Source: Apostichopus japonicus (lineage: Eukaryota; Echinodermata; Holothuroidea; Aspidochirotida; Stichopodidae). Taken from it: a DNA stretch of 64,000 bases. Positions 43,376 to 55,839 of the stretch are shown here, in pieces (position 1 is the first letter of the stretch; each line of letters starts with the position of its first letter). The position numbers and the translations under genes were made by a program. The notes under the pieces were generated by a model that was not told the origin of the DNA, made no database searches, and saw only the letters and a program-made list of their open reading frames with translations. The DNA is taken from NCBI RefSeq assembly GCF_037975245.1, contig NC_092582.1, positions 642,001-706,000 on the forward strand, in the 5' to 3' direction.

Positions 43376-45915
43376 ATAATTATAATAATAATAATAACTA
43401 AGATATATAATGCGCTAATTATAAACAAAATAGTTAATTATAATATGAATAGAAAGAAAATCAAAATTAATAATGCAACAATGAAATATAATTACAAATC
43501 AAATTGAAATTTTTTTAGCATAGAGGTAGGTTTTAGTTTAGAATTGAAAAGTGATTTATTAGGTATACATTTTAAATGATCTGGGAGGGAATTCCACAAT
43601 TTGGGACCAGAAACGGAAAAAGCACGGTTGGCATAAGTAACCCCATTGGTCCTAGGTTCAAGGAGGGTAATAAATTTTGACTGACGGGTGGCACGCTTGT
43701 ATTGCTTTACTATTTCGATTTAAATGGTTATAAATACAATTGTGGATCAAAACAAGGACTTTGAAATGTATACGCGTTTCAATTGGAAGCCAGTGTAATA
43801 CTTTAAGAAGAGGGGTAACATGTGTAAACTCAGTTTGCTTGAAGATTAGTTTGGCAGCCCAATTTTGAATTTTTTGAAAACGAATTACCAGATATTTTGG
43901 AAGGCCAATGAAAATAGAATTACAGAAATCAAGGCGGGATGTTACAAATGCATGGATTAATTGCTCACTCATTTCTTGGGAGAGATATGATCTGACTGAT
44001 TTAATATTCCTTAAGATTTAGTTTAGTAGAAAAAAAAAGGATCAGGAGGGACACTTAAGTCCCTATCAAGGACCCTATAGAGGGAGAAAAAACTGAAGAC
44101 ACAAACACTCAGACCCGATTACAATGCTTAAAGTGCTTGTCCAAAGCATTCTTAAACCCATTGACACTACTTGGCAGTACAACTTTCTCAGACAAACCAT
44201 TCCACTCATTCAAAACCCTATTAGAGAAAAGTTATGCCGAATATTAATCCTACTTTGTGACTTTTGGGACAATGACCTCTGGTACAATTACTGTTGTCAA
44301 ACATGGAAAAGTCGGTAAAGGATAAATTGTCGAAACCATAAACAATCTTGAAAACCTGGATCAAGTCCCCACGTAACCTCCTAAGCTCCAGTGTGGTCAG
44401 GTTCCACAGTTGTAACCGCCTATTATAAGGAACACTCTTTAAGGAACTAATCATCCTAGTAGCCCTCCTCTGGACCTTTTCAAGTACTTCCTTATCCTTA
44501 GCGAAATATTGGTTCCAAGCCTGCACAGCATACTCCAGATGAGGCCTAACCAACTGCTTATAAAGCCTAACTACGATGTCCCCTTTCAGAAAACTGAAGT
44601 TCCTCTTGATCATACCTAAAACCATATTACCTCCTTTAGCAGCTTCAAGACAATGTTTAGAAAGTTGCAGAGATGAGTCAATGTAGATATCTAGGTCTCT
44701 TTCAACAGAGATCTCCTGTAACTCCACACCATTAAGATTTTATGTAAACTTTTGGTTACTACTACCAATGTGCATTACCTTGCATTTATCAATATTAAAA
44801 AGTATTTACCACCCATAAGACCAGGAAAAAACCTTATCCAAATCCGTTTGAAACTTCTCAGAATCGCTTTTGGAAGAGACCTCAGAAAACAATTTGGTGT
44901 CATCAGCAAACTTCTTAGCTGTACACAAATATCTCCGTCGATATCATTTATATAGGCAACAAACAACAACGGACCTAATACAGACCCTTGTGGAACCCCA
45001 CTAGTAACGTCCTGCCAAGAAGAAGCACAGCCTTTAATTACCACCCTCTGTTTCCTATTACCAAGCCAATTCTCGATCCAAGACATTAAATTCCCATTGA
45101 CACCCATACTCTTCAGCCTAAGTAAAAGACGCTGGTGGGGAACTTTATCAAAGTAAGTGTATAAAACAAGATTTAATGACATTAGAAATGTGTTGTTCAA
45201 GAGAGAATTTGAATCGAGTGTTTCTCCTAAGTTGCGAGCCTGATGACATGGATTTACAATCACTCCGCAGAGATTTAAAGTTGTGGAGACATCAATAAAA
45301 ACTCAATTTTAGAAGGATTAAGTTTCAGTTTGTTCAGTTTCATCCAATTGTTGATTTCAGAAAAGGTGCTCTGAATTAAATTGACTTTACTTTGGATATC
45401 ACTTTGGTCATCTAGATTTACTTTAGTCCATATCTGCGTATCATTTGCAGACATTTGAAAAGAAATTTTAGACTTACTAGCTAATAAACCATTGAGAGGC
45501 TTAGTATATAACGTAAATAATAAGGTTCCTAAGACACTTCCCTGTGGGACACCAAAATTAAGTTTATGTTCTGACGATTGATGGGCTAAAATTTGAACCT
45601 TAAATATTCTGTCAGTCAAGTTAGATCTTAAAATGCCTAAAGCTGTGCCAGAAAATCCGAACAATTTTTGAAATCTATCAAGGAAAATGTTATGATCTAT
45701 GGTATCAAATGCTGCACTAAGGTCTAGAAGTAACATTATGACTGCATGACGAGAGTCAAGGGATGTTAACAGCCTATCAGAAATAGTTGTTATTGCAGTT
45801 TCTACACTGTGACCAGACGGATAGGCAGATTGATAGGGTGGATTTGCATCAAGTGTGAACAGATGATCGTGAATACGAATTTAAATAATATTTTCTAGCA
45901 GTTTGGATGCAAAGC
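43376..45915 (-). mobile_element. L2-like LINE fragment, broken, with another LINE nested in it
   Basis: The insert splits unit 2 sequence: unit 1 runs straight from about 31600 to 31622. On minus, RT pieces are [47 protein letters not shown] (the catalytic YADD replaced by SAND) and [13 protein letters not shown] (45736-45275). The element then continues past the nested insert with LRNIKSVRSYLSQEMSEQLI, FVTSRLDFCNSIFIGLPKYL (about 44000-43850). It is 5'-truncated and dead. Confidence 0.82.
44015..45160 (-). mobile_element. CR1/Rex-like LINE fragment nested in the L2-like element
   Basis: A different RT lineage on the same strand. It starts abruptly with [20 protein letters not shown], then [20 protein letters not shown], and later RDLDIYIDSSLQLSKHCLEA, LVRPHLEYAVQAWNQY, VQRRATRMI and LRRLRGDLIQVFKIV (44727-44221). 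It ends near an A/T-rich tract at 44030. It is 5'-truncated and has a few frame breaks. Confidence 0.82.
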
Positions 45916-47400
45916 TTAAATCCAAAACAATTTACTGAAAAATGTCAACTTATGGGCAATTTTGTTCCTATGTTGATTGCACTTGTACACTTCTGTAGAT
46001 TAGCATTGAGTGTTTTATTGTATTCCATAGAGACATTGAACCTATAATCCTGAACTTACTTGAAGCTAGCGAACAGGGTCAACCCACCCAATAACAAAAT
46101 TAGTACATGAAAAATAAGCTGAAGTTAAGCTGGCGAACGCTGTACAGTATTTTTATTAGGCAATAGAGTATTCAAAATTATACGAAGTTTTGTACGGTGG
46201 AGTATAAGGATCGCGAGAATTCGTGTCCATGTCCATAGGAATCATTTCGGTAAAGTCACTTGTGATATTCTTTTAGCAATGCTAGAGGGTGGAACCAATG
46301 CCGATTAACCCCTCACGACATACTGCATACTATCCACACCTTTACGTTATCTATTTGTTAGTACATCTATTATTGTTCAAACAAAATTTCAATGGATTCA
46401 TTATTCGTCCACGTCGCAACATACTAGTCGGAATGCATGAAAGTCCGCAGTCACATACGCATGGTCGATTACCGAGGCAATCATTGTGACTTGTACAAGT
46501 TTTCATACAGCGTCTATTTTGTCTTGCAATCTCTTCCTGTTACGTACATACGGTTCAATTTAAAGGCGAGAAACATAACTTCATTCATTTTATATTTATA
46601 TCTCATCGATTTATCGTTATATTCTCTCATTATTAGGTATTATCAAAAAATAAATGCATGCAAATTAAGGGGCAAAATGATGCCTTTGCATGTTATTATC
46701 ATATAGTATCAAAACATACAAACATGCAGTGTTAGGTCCCTATCCGTGAGTTCATTGCTTTGAGCAACTGCCTAAGTGATATTTTCTTTTCAAATCATTA
46801 GACTTCCGGATCGATGCTGAGGTTAATACCTAATGTCAGTAAATACAGGGCAGCTGAAGTGTCTGATATGATCACTTACACATGTTGGCGCCATGAACGC
46901 CATTATACTCATTTCATTCTAAGTAACCAATTATACCGACTCCTATTCAATATTAATTAATTAATATGCAGTTTTATAGTATCATTCATCAGAAACTTTT
47001 AACAAGAAAACTTTTTTGCGCTGTTCAAACCAGCTTATTTGCAAATGCCTCTCTGCGAATAGCGCTTGTGTCACATAAAGTTGTTGCCCACCAGTTGTGT
47101 GTTCATTTTTCCTTATTATAATTCAAAACGATATCGTCATGATTCACAGTAGCTAGAATCTCATGAACTTGTGTTTTTAACATAACTAGTTAATTTATAT
47201 ATGTTAGGCTAAGAAATGTCAACTAGCAAAGGTCAAGGTTGTATTCTTCACTAACATTGTAAACCCAGATGCATATGCTGCAAGCAATTCAGCAAGCACG
47301 TATATTATTTTGAATAGAGATCTTTGAACGAATCATAACCTTCCATGTTTTGTACCACCCTCTACCTCACAATTTCGTTTCATTATTAATTGGTAAACTG
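45916..47400. other. Unit 2 flank, no gene
   Basis: Matches 31620-33540 without the MITE. No domain recognised. Confidence 0.55.
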
Positions 47401-48560
47401 AATATGCCGCTATTATTATGTACTGCTGTATGATATATGATGTACTAATGATACCACCAGTACTATGATATGATGATATATGATGTACTAATGTTACCGC
47501 CAGTACAATGACGTACTGATGTATGATGTACTAATTAATACCGACAGTACTATGATGCACTAATGTATGTTGTATGATGTTCTAACTATACCGCCAGTAC
47601 AATGATGTACTAATGTATGATGTTCTAACGATACTGCCAGTACTATGATGTACTTATCAAGGATGTATGATGTACTCATAATACCGCCCGTACTATAATG
47701 TACTAATCTATGATGACGTACCGATGATACCGCAAGTACTATGATTTACCAATGTTTGATGTATGATGATTGAAGTACTAATGTTACCGCCATTACTATG
47801 ATGAACTGATGTATGATATATGATGTATTATACAACACCTAATTATATTCCGGCCATTTGATTGGTCAATTGCTCGTCGATTGCATGCAAAATCCGCTCT
47901 ATTGCACTCTATAAAAAAAGAACCATGTGTTATACTTTTTAGCACTTTTTTCAATGGTAAGAGAGTAGAGAAATCTATCTGTTCAAAACAATATGTTGCA
48001 TGAGTGCATTTTGCATCCAATTATATCCAAATTTGAAGGTGTTGTATAAAACAAATAATAAATGGTTTCCATTCATGCAATAGTGCAAATATTTCATTCG
48101 TTGAAAGATGTAATTTGTTCCATTCAACTCGGCTGCGCCTCATTGAATGGAACATTCCATTTTTAAACTCATGAAATATTCGCACTATTGCACTCATAAC
48201 CATTTATTATTTGTATACTAATCTATGATGACGTACCGATGATACCGTCAGTACTATGATTAACCAATGTTTGATGTATGATGATTGATGTACTAATGAT
48301 ACCGCCAGTACTATGATGTACAATGTATGATATATATATATATATGATGTACTAATGATACTACCAGTTCTCGGAGGAACTAATGTATGATGTGTTATGT
48401 AGTAATGTATGATTTATGGTGATATAATATTACTATCAGTACTATGCTGTAGTAATGTATGATGTATTGTGAATGATGTACTAATGATACCGCTTGTACT
48501 ATATGTTCTTATCTATAGTGTACTAATGTATGATGCACTAATGATACCCATTCTACATTT
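47400..48560. repeat. TATGATGTACTAATG minisatellite, unit 2
   Basis: Degenerate units with TGATGTACTAATG and ACCGCCAGTACTATGATGTA fill 47400-47827 and 48214-48560, split by the composite MITE. Confidence 0.88.
47828..48213. mobile_element. Composite MITE: TIR module plus foldback module
   Basis: Module A (47828-48049) has inverted ends TTATACAACACC/GGTGTTGTATAA. Module B (48051-48213) is a palindrome with arms such as ACAAATAATAAATGGTT and TGCAATAGTGC. The pair occurs again in inverse order at 52636-53026, with a partial third copy at 53106-53226. It is non-coding; the open frame in module B exists because of its symmetry. Confidence 0.8.
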
Positions 48561-51533
48561 AATTTGAGTTTTTTCTTCATCTTTCAATGTTTTAATAAAA
48601 AAAAAATGCTTTTACAGAAAATAAACCAAGCCAGTATTTTAGTTAAATTCGCAATATCCATTTTGATGGAAAATTCCGTGGAAGACAAGTACAAACAAAA
48701 GTGATAAATATTTCACATCATATGAAATTCAAGATAAAGATCTGACTTGTTATATGTTTTTGATCGGGGATGTTCATAACAACCGAATGTGTAACGGAAG
48801 TTATTGGTTCTGATTGGGTTTGTATCTCATGGTTCTAAGTGGGTAATGTAAAGAGAGATGTTCATTAAAGATATCTACATTACGAAAAGCATTATCAACA
48901 ACAACAATATTGCTCCATATTATTTAACAAGCCCTGTTTAGAAGTTCATTCTCAATGTTTGTTTTTGCATTCATTCAATTAATTCAAATGAAATATGACC
49001 TGATCATTGACTTTTCGTTCTGGGGGTCTGCGTGACACAAGTCGGCTCTGCCGTTTGGAGGGAATTTTTGACACAAAATTGAAATGAATTACAATTGGAC
49101 GTTTACCCCGTGACCTTAGTTACCATGTGATTTTTTCAGACTTCGTCATTCCCATCATACCTATGGAAGTTGCATGCCAATTCAATATTGGAGTTATAGC
49201 AAGAAGCCACTGTTTTACTTAATTAAACTTCTAACCTTGTCGTTTTTACCTCTCTTTCTCAGAGTCTGCAAGACAGATTTCTTACCATACGATACCATCC
49301 TACCACGTTTGAAGAAAATTGGCTGAGAGAATGCGAAGGATCTTTTGACACCACATTGCACAAATTTCGTTATTTGAGCTTCATATCTTTATTAAATTTG
49401 ACCACTGAACTTTGACCTTTCTTTATGATCAGCAATGTGCTACCTTTTTATCAATGTGCTACCTTTTTATTCCCCACTAGAGTTAAAACAAAAAGACTAT
49501 TTTATGACACACAAAAACACCGTTTAGGTGTTGTTGACACAAAGTTACCGACGTAACAGACATACACACGGAAAAGACGGTTTTTATCCCAGCAAGCTCT
49601 ACCATTATGGATGCCCGGTCATCATCTGTCACACTACGTGGGTGACCCCCCCCCCCCCCCCGAAACTAGTTACTCAGGGACATTAACAGGGACATCCTCT
49701 CTACGGGCGTGACGATATAACTACTTTGGGTGTGTTGGGGTATGCGTGTGATCAAAAAAGTTGTGTCACGAACTTCTAAACAATATCTTTCTGATTGACT
49801 TCAAATTTGGTGGGTGTGGACATAGGTATTGGATGAACCGCCTCTGTAACAAATGACGTCATTGAGTAAAATGTCATAGGTCAAAGAACCAAAACAGCAT
49901 TTTGGCCAGCATGTGTGTACGAAAATGACAAAATAGCTGAAATGCACACACCTACGTAATATATCAGACTCTGCAAGATTGCAGCGAATTAATTCATGCA
50001 TAAAACGTGTTTCGCAAACAACTCATGAAATTATCGCCGATGAATTTTAAACTTGTTGGGTAAGTGCATGGATAGGTTGTAGAACCTGCGTTACTAATGA
50101 TGCCATAGGGCTTAAGATGAGAGTTCAAAAGTAGTATAACAAAAAACAACATTTGGCCTTAACACTTATACTAAAGTAACATTAGGGCCAAACCTGTCTT
50201 ACTACAGTACATTACTCGAGTTTAAACGCCAAATGTCATTTGATCAAAGATCACATGTTTAGTTTGCTTAAATGTGTGCGTAACCGTGCTTTGGAAACTA
50301 CTAATTAAACTTGAAGTCGATGGAATTCAAACTTGAGATGTAGTGTCCCCATTGAGTTATTAAGTTCAGGGTCAAAGGTCAAATAACCCAAAACAGCAGT
50401 TTCGCAACAGTACCAAACAAATCCATGTATGATATTTACATTGCATTAGCTTATGTAAACACCAAAGGTTACATAGTCAATATAGGTCAATGGAGGCCAA
50501 TGAAGGTCAAGGTATAATAGTTGGCCAAAGTTTTTAACGTTCCGAAGTGCCAGAAATTGTCCGAAAATGACCGGTATATTACGTTTCGTTGGCAGGTTTT
50601 TCATTACTAAAGTACTACGGAGTCCTAGCTTATTTCACCCATATTCAGTACATTTTTTTTTGTGATAATGATCTTATTCAAATTATGTTGACATTTTTCG
50701 AAAAGCTGTTTTTGTTTCTACGATATACACATTTGAAGTTTTGAAAAATCTAGGAAACTCATTATATATGTGCAAACTATGACTATGACCTTAATAAGTT
50801 AACCCCTAATGACAAGCCTATATATATCATTTGAATATAGTGATATAAGTTTTGAAAAAAAATCGCATTAGGCTGTGTTCAGTGTCCTTGAAACGAAGGT
50901 TATGAAAACATAAGGTAAAGTAACATAAAATTAGGCAGTCACTCCATGTACACCTTCAATGTGCATAATAAGCTATTGTTGATTAATAAAACTAATATTG
51001 AGAAAAGACCTATAAAGTGGACAATCTTTGATGGATTTTGATGGGAGTTGCAGCTATTTCAAGATGTCTAATGCCAATTGAGTAATTAGTACAACTTTGT
51101 TCATAAGTGTCAATAAACCTTCAACAAAATTGCTTCAAGTTTAACTTTGTTGGAGAATTATTCATTCTTTTGACTATTGTGCACATGCCAACATAGCAAA
51201 TATCTGAAATTGACATGCATTAGAATTAATGACTATTTGAATTAATTATTTTAATGAATGTTAAAACATAATGTTCACACTGAATACCCACATTTATGAT
51301 GGATGAGATCTGCAACTCAGTGAATTGCCTACTTTCCGTTTCCTTACTAGAAAACTCTTAGTGCTTCACATTGACCATATATGTCGGTTGAAATTAATAT
51401 ACTGGCTGAATGAAGCAATCACACGTGATACACCTGAAGCTAAACATAGACGGATTGAGGCAATCCCTCATTACTTGGGAGGAGGTAGTCGATGAGCACA
51501 ATCACAAATACAACACGGTAATTCAATTCCTAC
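48561..51533. other. Long intron with degenerate repeats, no gene
   Basis: No exon was found. The part 49000-50500 contains loosely repeated blocks with words such as GGTCAAAGGTCAAATA and CCAAAACAGCA at spacings of a few hundred bases, suggesting an old diverged tandem repeat. A run of C lies at 49648-49663. Confidence 0.45.
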
Positions 51534-51896
51534 CTTGTGAGCATCTGACTGGTAAGCCTGACCATAGACCGTTTAGTTCACATGTACGTTCTTGATCTCC
51601 AGCCACGTTTGTGTAACCAACATTACACTGGTAAGTCGCAACAGTACCCACTATCCTTGTTTCTGGATCATAGGTGACCTGTCCATTGGCGGGTGTATTT
51701 AAAATGTCACAACGCACTTCTGTGCTGCAAACTGGTGGATTTCCAGACCATTGTTTATGGCTTAGACAAGTCCTAATTGAATTTCCTACCAAACTGTAAC
51801 CCTGGTTACAGGTATATACGGCAACTGCAGCTATCGTTCTTGACGGAGGATATACAGAACTGCTGCCATTTAAAATAGGCGGGAGGATAGGACATC
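51534..51896 (-). CDS. Exon encoding two CCP modules
   Basis: Acceptor CACATAG and donor G|GTAGGA; 121 codons, phase 1 to 1. The first module reads CPILPPILNGSSSVYPPSR, VYTCNQGYSLVGNSIRTC and KQWSGNPPVC. The second reads RCDILNTPANGQVTYDPETR, ATYQCNVGYTNVAGDQERTC and GLWSGLPVRC. Unlike all other exons here, two modules share one exon. It is the first CCP-bearing exon of the gene. Confidence 0.93.
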
Positions 51897-52635
51897 CTAT
51901 GTGGGAAAAGAAAAATATGTTAATGTCATGTTTCAGGTATAAACTTCAATCTGTTGGTTAAGACTCTTAACGTACATGAATCACTTATTTTAAATTAAAT
52001 TTATAAACACATTTCGTTACTATATAAATAGTGGTTTTCGTTAATGTTTCTTTTGACAATGTCCAGAAAGAAATATTTAGGTGTTTCTTCGCTAAGGAGA
52101 TCTCTAGTTCATTTTTTTCATAGCCTTTTACCGCACTTTACGCACACCGTAGCCCTTACAGACGATACTATCTTAATGGTGACATAAGGCATTGCCTCCT
52201 ATTGATCCATACCTTTCCCACCTCAAGTCTCTTCTTGGTGTCTAGCGAAAGGTATACTGGAATGATAACGGCCAACGATGATTCCAATGTAAACGGCAAT
52301 GCCCTCCCAAAAGTGTACATACAAAGACATTTGTAGGTTTTTCCTGCCTAATTCCATGATTGTCGGATACAGGTAAAGAAAAGGCACTAGTGCATAGTTC
52401 ATTATTGAATGATAAGCTTTCAAGTTTAACCATGTGATTGAGAATATAAATCCTGTTCGCACAGTGTCTCAGAATGTTATTTACATGGCGATCCAGAGGT
52501 CGCTAAGTGAGCACGCGAAGGAATGGCGTTGCCTGCAGTGTTTACAAAATACTAAATGTCACTCGCAATTCCACTGCTAGGCGTCGCCACATATCAAGAA
52601 AATGCCAACTGACCTTTTGGTGCATCCATTAGTGT
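51897..52635. other. Intron, nothing recognised
   Basis: No gene or element recognised. Confidence 0.5.
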
Positions 52636-53026
52636 ACAAATAATGAGTGGTTATGAGTGCAATAGTGCAAATATTTCATGAGTTGAAAGATGGAATGTTC
52701 CATTCAATGAGGCGCAGCCGAGTTGAATGGACCAAATTGCATCTTTCAACAAATGAAATATTTGCACTATTGCAAGAATGGAAACCATTTATTATTTGTT
52801 TTATACAACACCTTCAAATTTGGATATAATTGGATGTAAAATGCACTCATGCAAGAGATTGTTTTGAACAGACAGGTTTTTCTGCTCTCTTATCATTGAA
52901 AAAAGTGCTATCAAAAAAGTATAACACATGGTTCTTTTTTTATAGAGTGCAATAGAGCGGATTTTGCATGCAATCGACGAGCAATTGACCAATCAAATGG
53001 CCGGAATATAATTAGGTGTTGTATAA
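52636..53026. mobile_element. Composite MITE, second copy (inverted)
   Basis: The foldback module (52636-52799) is followed by the TIR module (52801-53026, ends TTATACAACACC and GGTGTTGTATAA). Orientation is opposite to the 47828-48213 copy. Confidence 0.8.
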
Positions 53027-53105
53027 TAAATATAGTACAGGCGTTATTATTAGTACATCATACACCATACATTAGTACACTTAGTTCTGGCCGTATCATT
53101 AGTAT

Positions 53106-53226
53106 ACAAATAATGAATGGTTATGAGTGCAATAGTGCAAAAATATTTCATGAGTTGAAAGATGGAATGTTCCATTCAATGAGGCGCAGCTGAGTTGAAT
53201 GGAACAAAACAATTAGGTGTTGTATA
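53106..53226. mobile_element. Composite MITE, third copy (deleted)
   Basis: One half of the foldback module joined directly to the last few bases of the TIR module (AATTAGGTGTTGTATAAT). It looks like an internal deletion derivative. Confidence 0.7.
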
Positions 53227-53303
53227 ATATTGACTAATGCTCCGGAAATCTTTAGTGAATCCTAAAGTCGGCTCTCGGTTAAGATGTTCCAGATCTTACT
53301 TAC

Positions 53304-53435
53304 TTTTCTTGAGGCAGCTTGCACCACAGCGGCCATCACATTCACACTCCCTGTTCAATTTCCTACAGGTTCCATCTGATCTGCATGCTCTTTCACAAGG
53401 CCGTCCTGCGACGTGTTCATCACGTACGTAACAAT
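53304..53435 (-). CDS. Exon encoding a Cys-rich module
   Basis: Acceptor CGCTAG and donor A|GTAAGT; 44 codons, phase 1 to 1. It reads CYVRDEHVAGRPCERAC, then RSDGTCRKLNRECECDGRC and GASCLKK. There are eight Cys in 43 residues. The C-x-C-D-G-x-C-G-x-x-C end recalls WAP-like or other small disulphide modules, but I cannot name the fold. It sits between the signal peptide and the first CCP, so it would be the N-terminal domain of the mature protein. Confidence 0.82.
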
Positions 53436-53484
53436 CTAGCGCTATTGAACGAGAAGAGGAATCTTTTTTGACGTATTTCTCACG

Positions 53485-55500
53485 ATTGATACCTCACCAT
53501 TTCATTCCTAATGATACCTCACCATTGATACTTCACCATTCTTTCTAATGATAACTCACCATTGATACCTCACCATTGATCCCTCTAATGATACCTCACC
53601 ATTGATACCTCGTTATTTATTTTCTTATGATTCTTCACCATTGATACCTCACCATTCTTTCTAATGATAACTTACCATTGATACCTCAACATTTATTTTC
53701 TAATAATACCTCACCATTGATACCTCACCATTGATACCTCACCATTAATACCTCACCATTTCCCTCTAATGATACCTCACCATTGATACCTCAACATTTT
53801 TCTCTCTAATGATTCCTCACCATTGATACCTCAACATTTCTTTTCTAATAATACCTCACCATTAACACCTCACCATTAATACCTCACCATTGATACCTCA
53901 CCATTAATACCTCACCATTTCCCTCTAATGATACCTCACCATTGATACCTCAACATTTTTTCTCTAATGATTCGTCACCAATGTTACCTCACTATTTCCC
54001 TCTAATGATACCTCACTCTTGATAACTCAACATTTTTTCTCCTATGATTCCTCACCATTGATACATCACCATTTCTTAATAATGATTCCTCACCATTTAT
54101 ACTTCACCATATATTTCAAATGATACCTCACCATGGATGCCTCACCATTTCTTTTCTAATAATACCTCACCATTGATACTTCACCATTGATACCTCATCA
54201 TTGATACCTAACCATTGATACCTAACCATTTCCCTCTAATGATACCTCACCATTGATACCTCAACATTTCTATCTAATGATACCTCACAATGTCTTTCTT
54301 ATGATACCTCACCATTGATACCTCACGCACCATTTCTTTCTAATGATACCTAACCATTGATACCTCACCATTTCTTTCTAATGATAACTCACCATTGATA
54401 CCTCACCATGTCTTTCTTATAATACCTCAACATTAATACCTCACCATTTCTTTATAATAATACGTCACCATTGATACCTCACCAGTCTTTCTAATGATAA
54501 GTCATCATTGATACCTAACATTTTTTCTAATGATACCTCACCATTGATACCTCACCATTTCTTTCTAATGATACCTCACCATTTCTTTCTAATGATACCT
54601 CAACATTGATACCTCACCATTTCTTTCTAATGATACCTCACCATTTCTTTGTAAGGATATCTCACCATTTATACCTCACCATTAAATCTAATAATACCTC
54701 GCCATTGATACCTCACCATAGATACCTCATCATTGAGACCTCACCGTTTCCCTCTATTGATACCTCACCATTGATACCTCACTATTTCTTTCTAATAATA
54801 ACTCACCATTGATACCTCACCATGTCTTTCTTATAATACTTCAACATTGATACCTCACCATTTCTTTTCTAATGTAAACTCACCATTGATACCTCACCAT
54901 TGATACTTCACCATTTCTTCCTAATAATACCTCATCATTGATACCTCACCTTTCTTTCTAATGATAAGGTATCATAGATACCTCACCATTTTTAATGATA
55001 CCTCACCATTTTAACCTCACCATTTCCCTCTAATGATACCTCACCATTTATACCTCACCATTTCTTTTCTAATGATACCTCACCATTGATACCTCACCAT
55101 TGATACCTCACCATTTCTTTCTAATGATAACTCACCATTGATACCTCACCATGTCTTTCTAATGATACCTTACCATTTATGCCTCACCATTTCTTTTTAA
55201 TGATACCTCACCATTTATACCTCACCATTTCCCTCTAATGATACCTCACCATTTATACCTCACCATTTCTTTTCTAATGATACCTCACCATTGATACCTC
55301 ACCATTTCTTTCTAATGATAACTCACCATTGATACCTCACCATGTCTTTCTAATGATACCTTACCATTTATGCCTCACCATTTCTTTTTAATGATACCTC
55401 ACCATTTATACCTCACCATTTCTTTCTAATGATACCTCACCAATTATACCTCACGATTTCTTTCTAATGTTACCTCGCCATTAATACATCACCATTTTTT
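53485..55500. repeat. TGATACCTCACCATT satellite in intron 1
   Basis: About 2 kb of tandem units mixing TGATACCTCACCAT with the spacer TTCTTTCTAA. The 12- to 14-base core combines into higher-order units of about 40 to 60 bases, and a block near 55030-55180 is repeated at about 55220-55390. It has no coding potential. Confidence 0.95.
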
Positions 55501-55757
55501 TCAGCCTGGGTTTATAGTGTGCATTTTTAAGTATTCTCACAACATGAGATAAGTTTTACTTTGGCTAGTTGTTGAACTGGAATCGCCCGCCGTTTACGTC
55601 CCAGTATTAGTATAAACAGGACACAGGCCCAACTATGCAAACACACACAGGTTGGTCTACAGATTTAAAATCCACTGATATCTTTGCAATGTCTGTAAAT
55701 GGAAAGGTTTCCTATAAGGTATTGTAAAAGATATGTTGTATTAAATATATATCTTAC

Positions 55758-55839
55758 CATTTATTTCTTGGATATGCCCAAGGATGACCACAAGTAATAG
55801 CAGTTGTAGCGTCCACTTTACAATCATTGTAGCCAGCAT
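55758..55839 (-). CDS. First coding exon: signal peptide of the CCP protein
   Basis: The ATG at 55839 is preceded in frame by a TGA a few codons upstream. The exon encodes MLATMIVKWTLQLLLLVVIL followed by GHIQEIN and ends AATG|GTAAGA, phase 1. The stretch is a typical secretory signal: a Lys, a hydrophobic core of Leu/Val/Ile, and a polar end. A second in-frame ATG at 55827 could also serve. Phase 1 fits directly to the Cys-rich exon, giving the join IN-D-CYVRDE. Any 5' untranslated exon is not identified. Confidence 0.85.

Larger units (their letters stand above)
33740..48000. repeat. Tandem segmental duplication, unit 2
   Basis: Second copy of the 14.3-kb unit. It lacks the 25453-28984 segment, the solo LTR and the 32432 MITE. 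It carries its own nested hAT MITEs (40622-41726) and a LINE nest (about 43376-45915), and longer satellites. The right edge is blurred by the satellite at 47400-48560. Confidence 0.8.
6570..55839 (-). other. Gene model: long secreted CCP (sushi)-repeat protein, 5' end to unknown 3' end
   Basis: Twenty-three exons on minus share acceptor AG, donor GT and phase 1 at both sides. In transcript order they are: signal peptide (55758-55839), Cys-rich module (53304-53435), two CCPs in one exon (51534-51896), then single-CCP exons at 37780, 36588, 36035, 35317, 34610, 28305, 23444, 22323, 21784, 21061, 20316, 19056, 17766, 17037, 16662, 15924, 8264, 7797, 6986 and 6570 (lower coordinates). CCP modules are about 60 residues with four Cys and a Trp, and typically bind proteins or glycans at cell surfaces or in body fluid. 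Four exons in the duplicated middle are damaged. The array could be one gene with skipped exons, or a live gene plus decayed repeats. No membrane anchor or polyadenylation end is seen within the window. Confidence 0.7.

Noticed and set aside
48021-48203. 60-residue frame repeated at 52647-52829
   Set aside because: It arises from the palindromic MITE module, which can be read in both directions.
53485-55500. CRISPR-like array of short repeats
   Set aside because: Units are directly adjacent and variable with no unique spacers, in a eukaryotic intron; it is a satellite.
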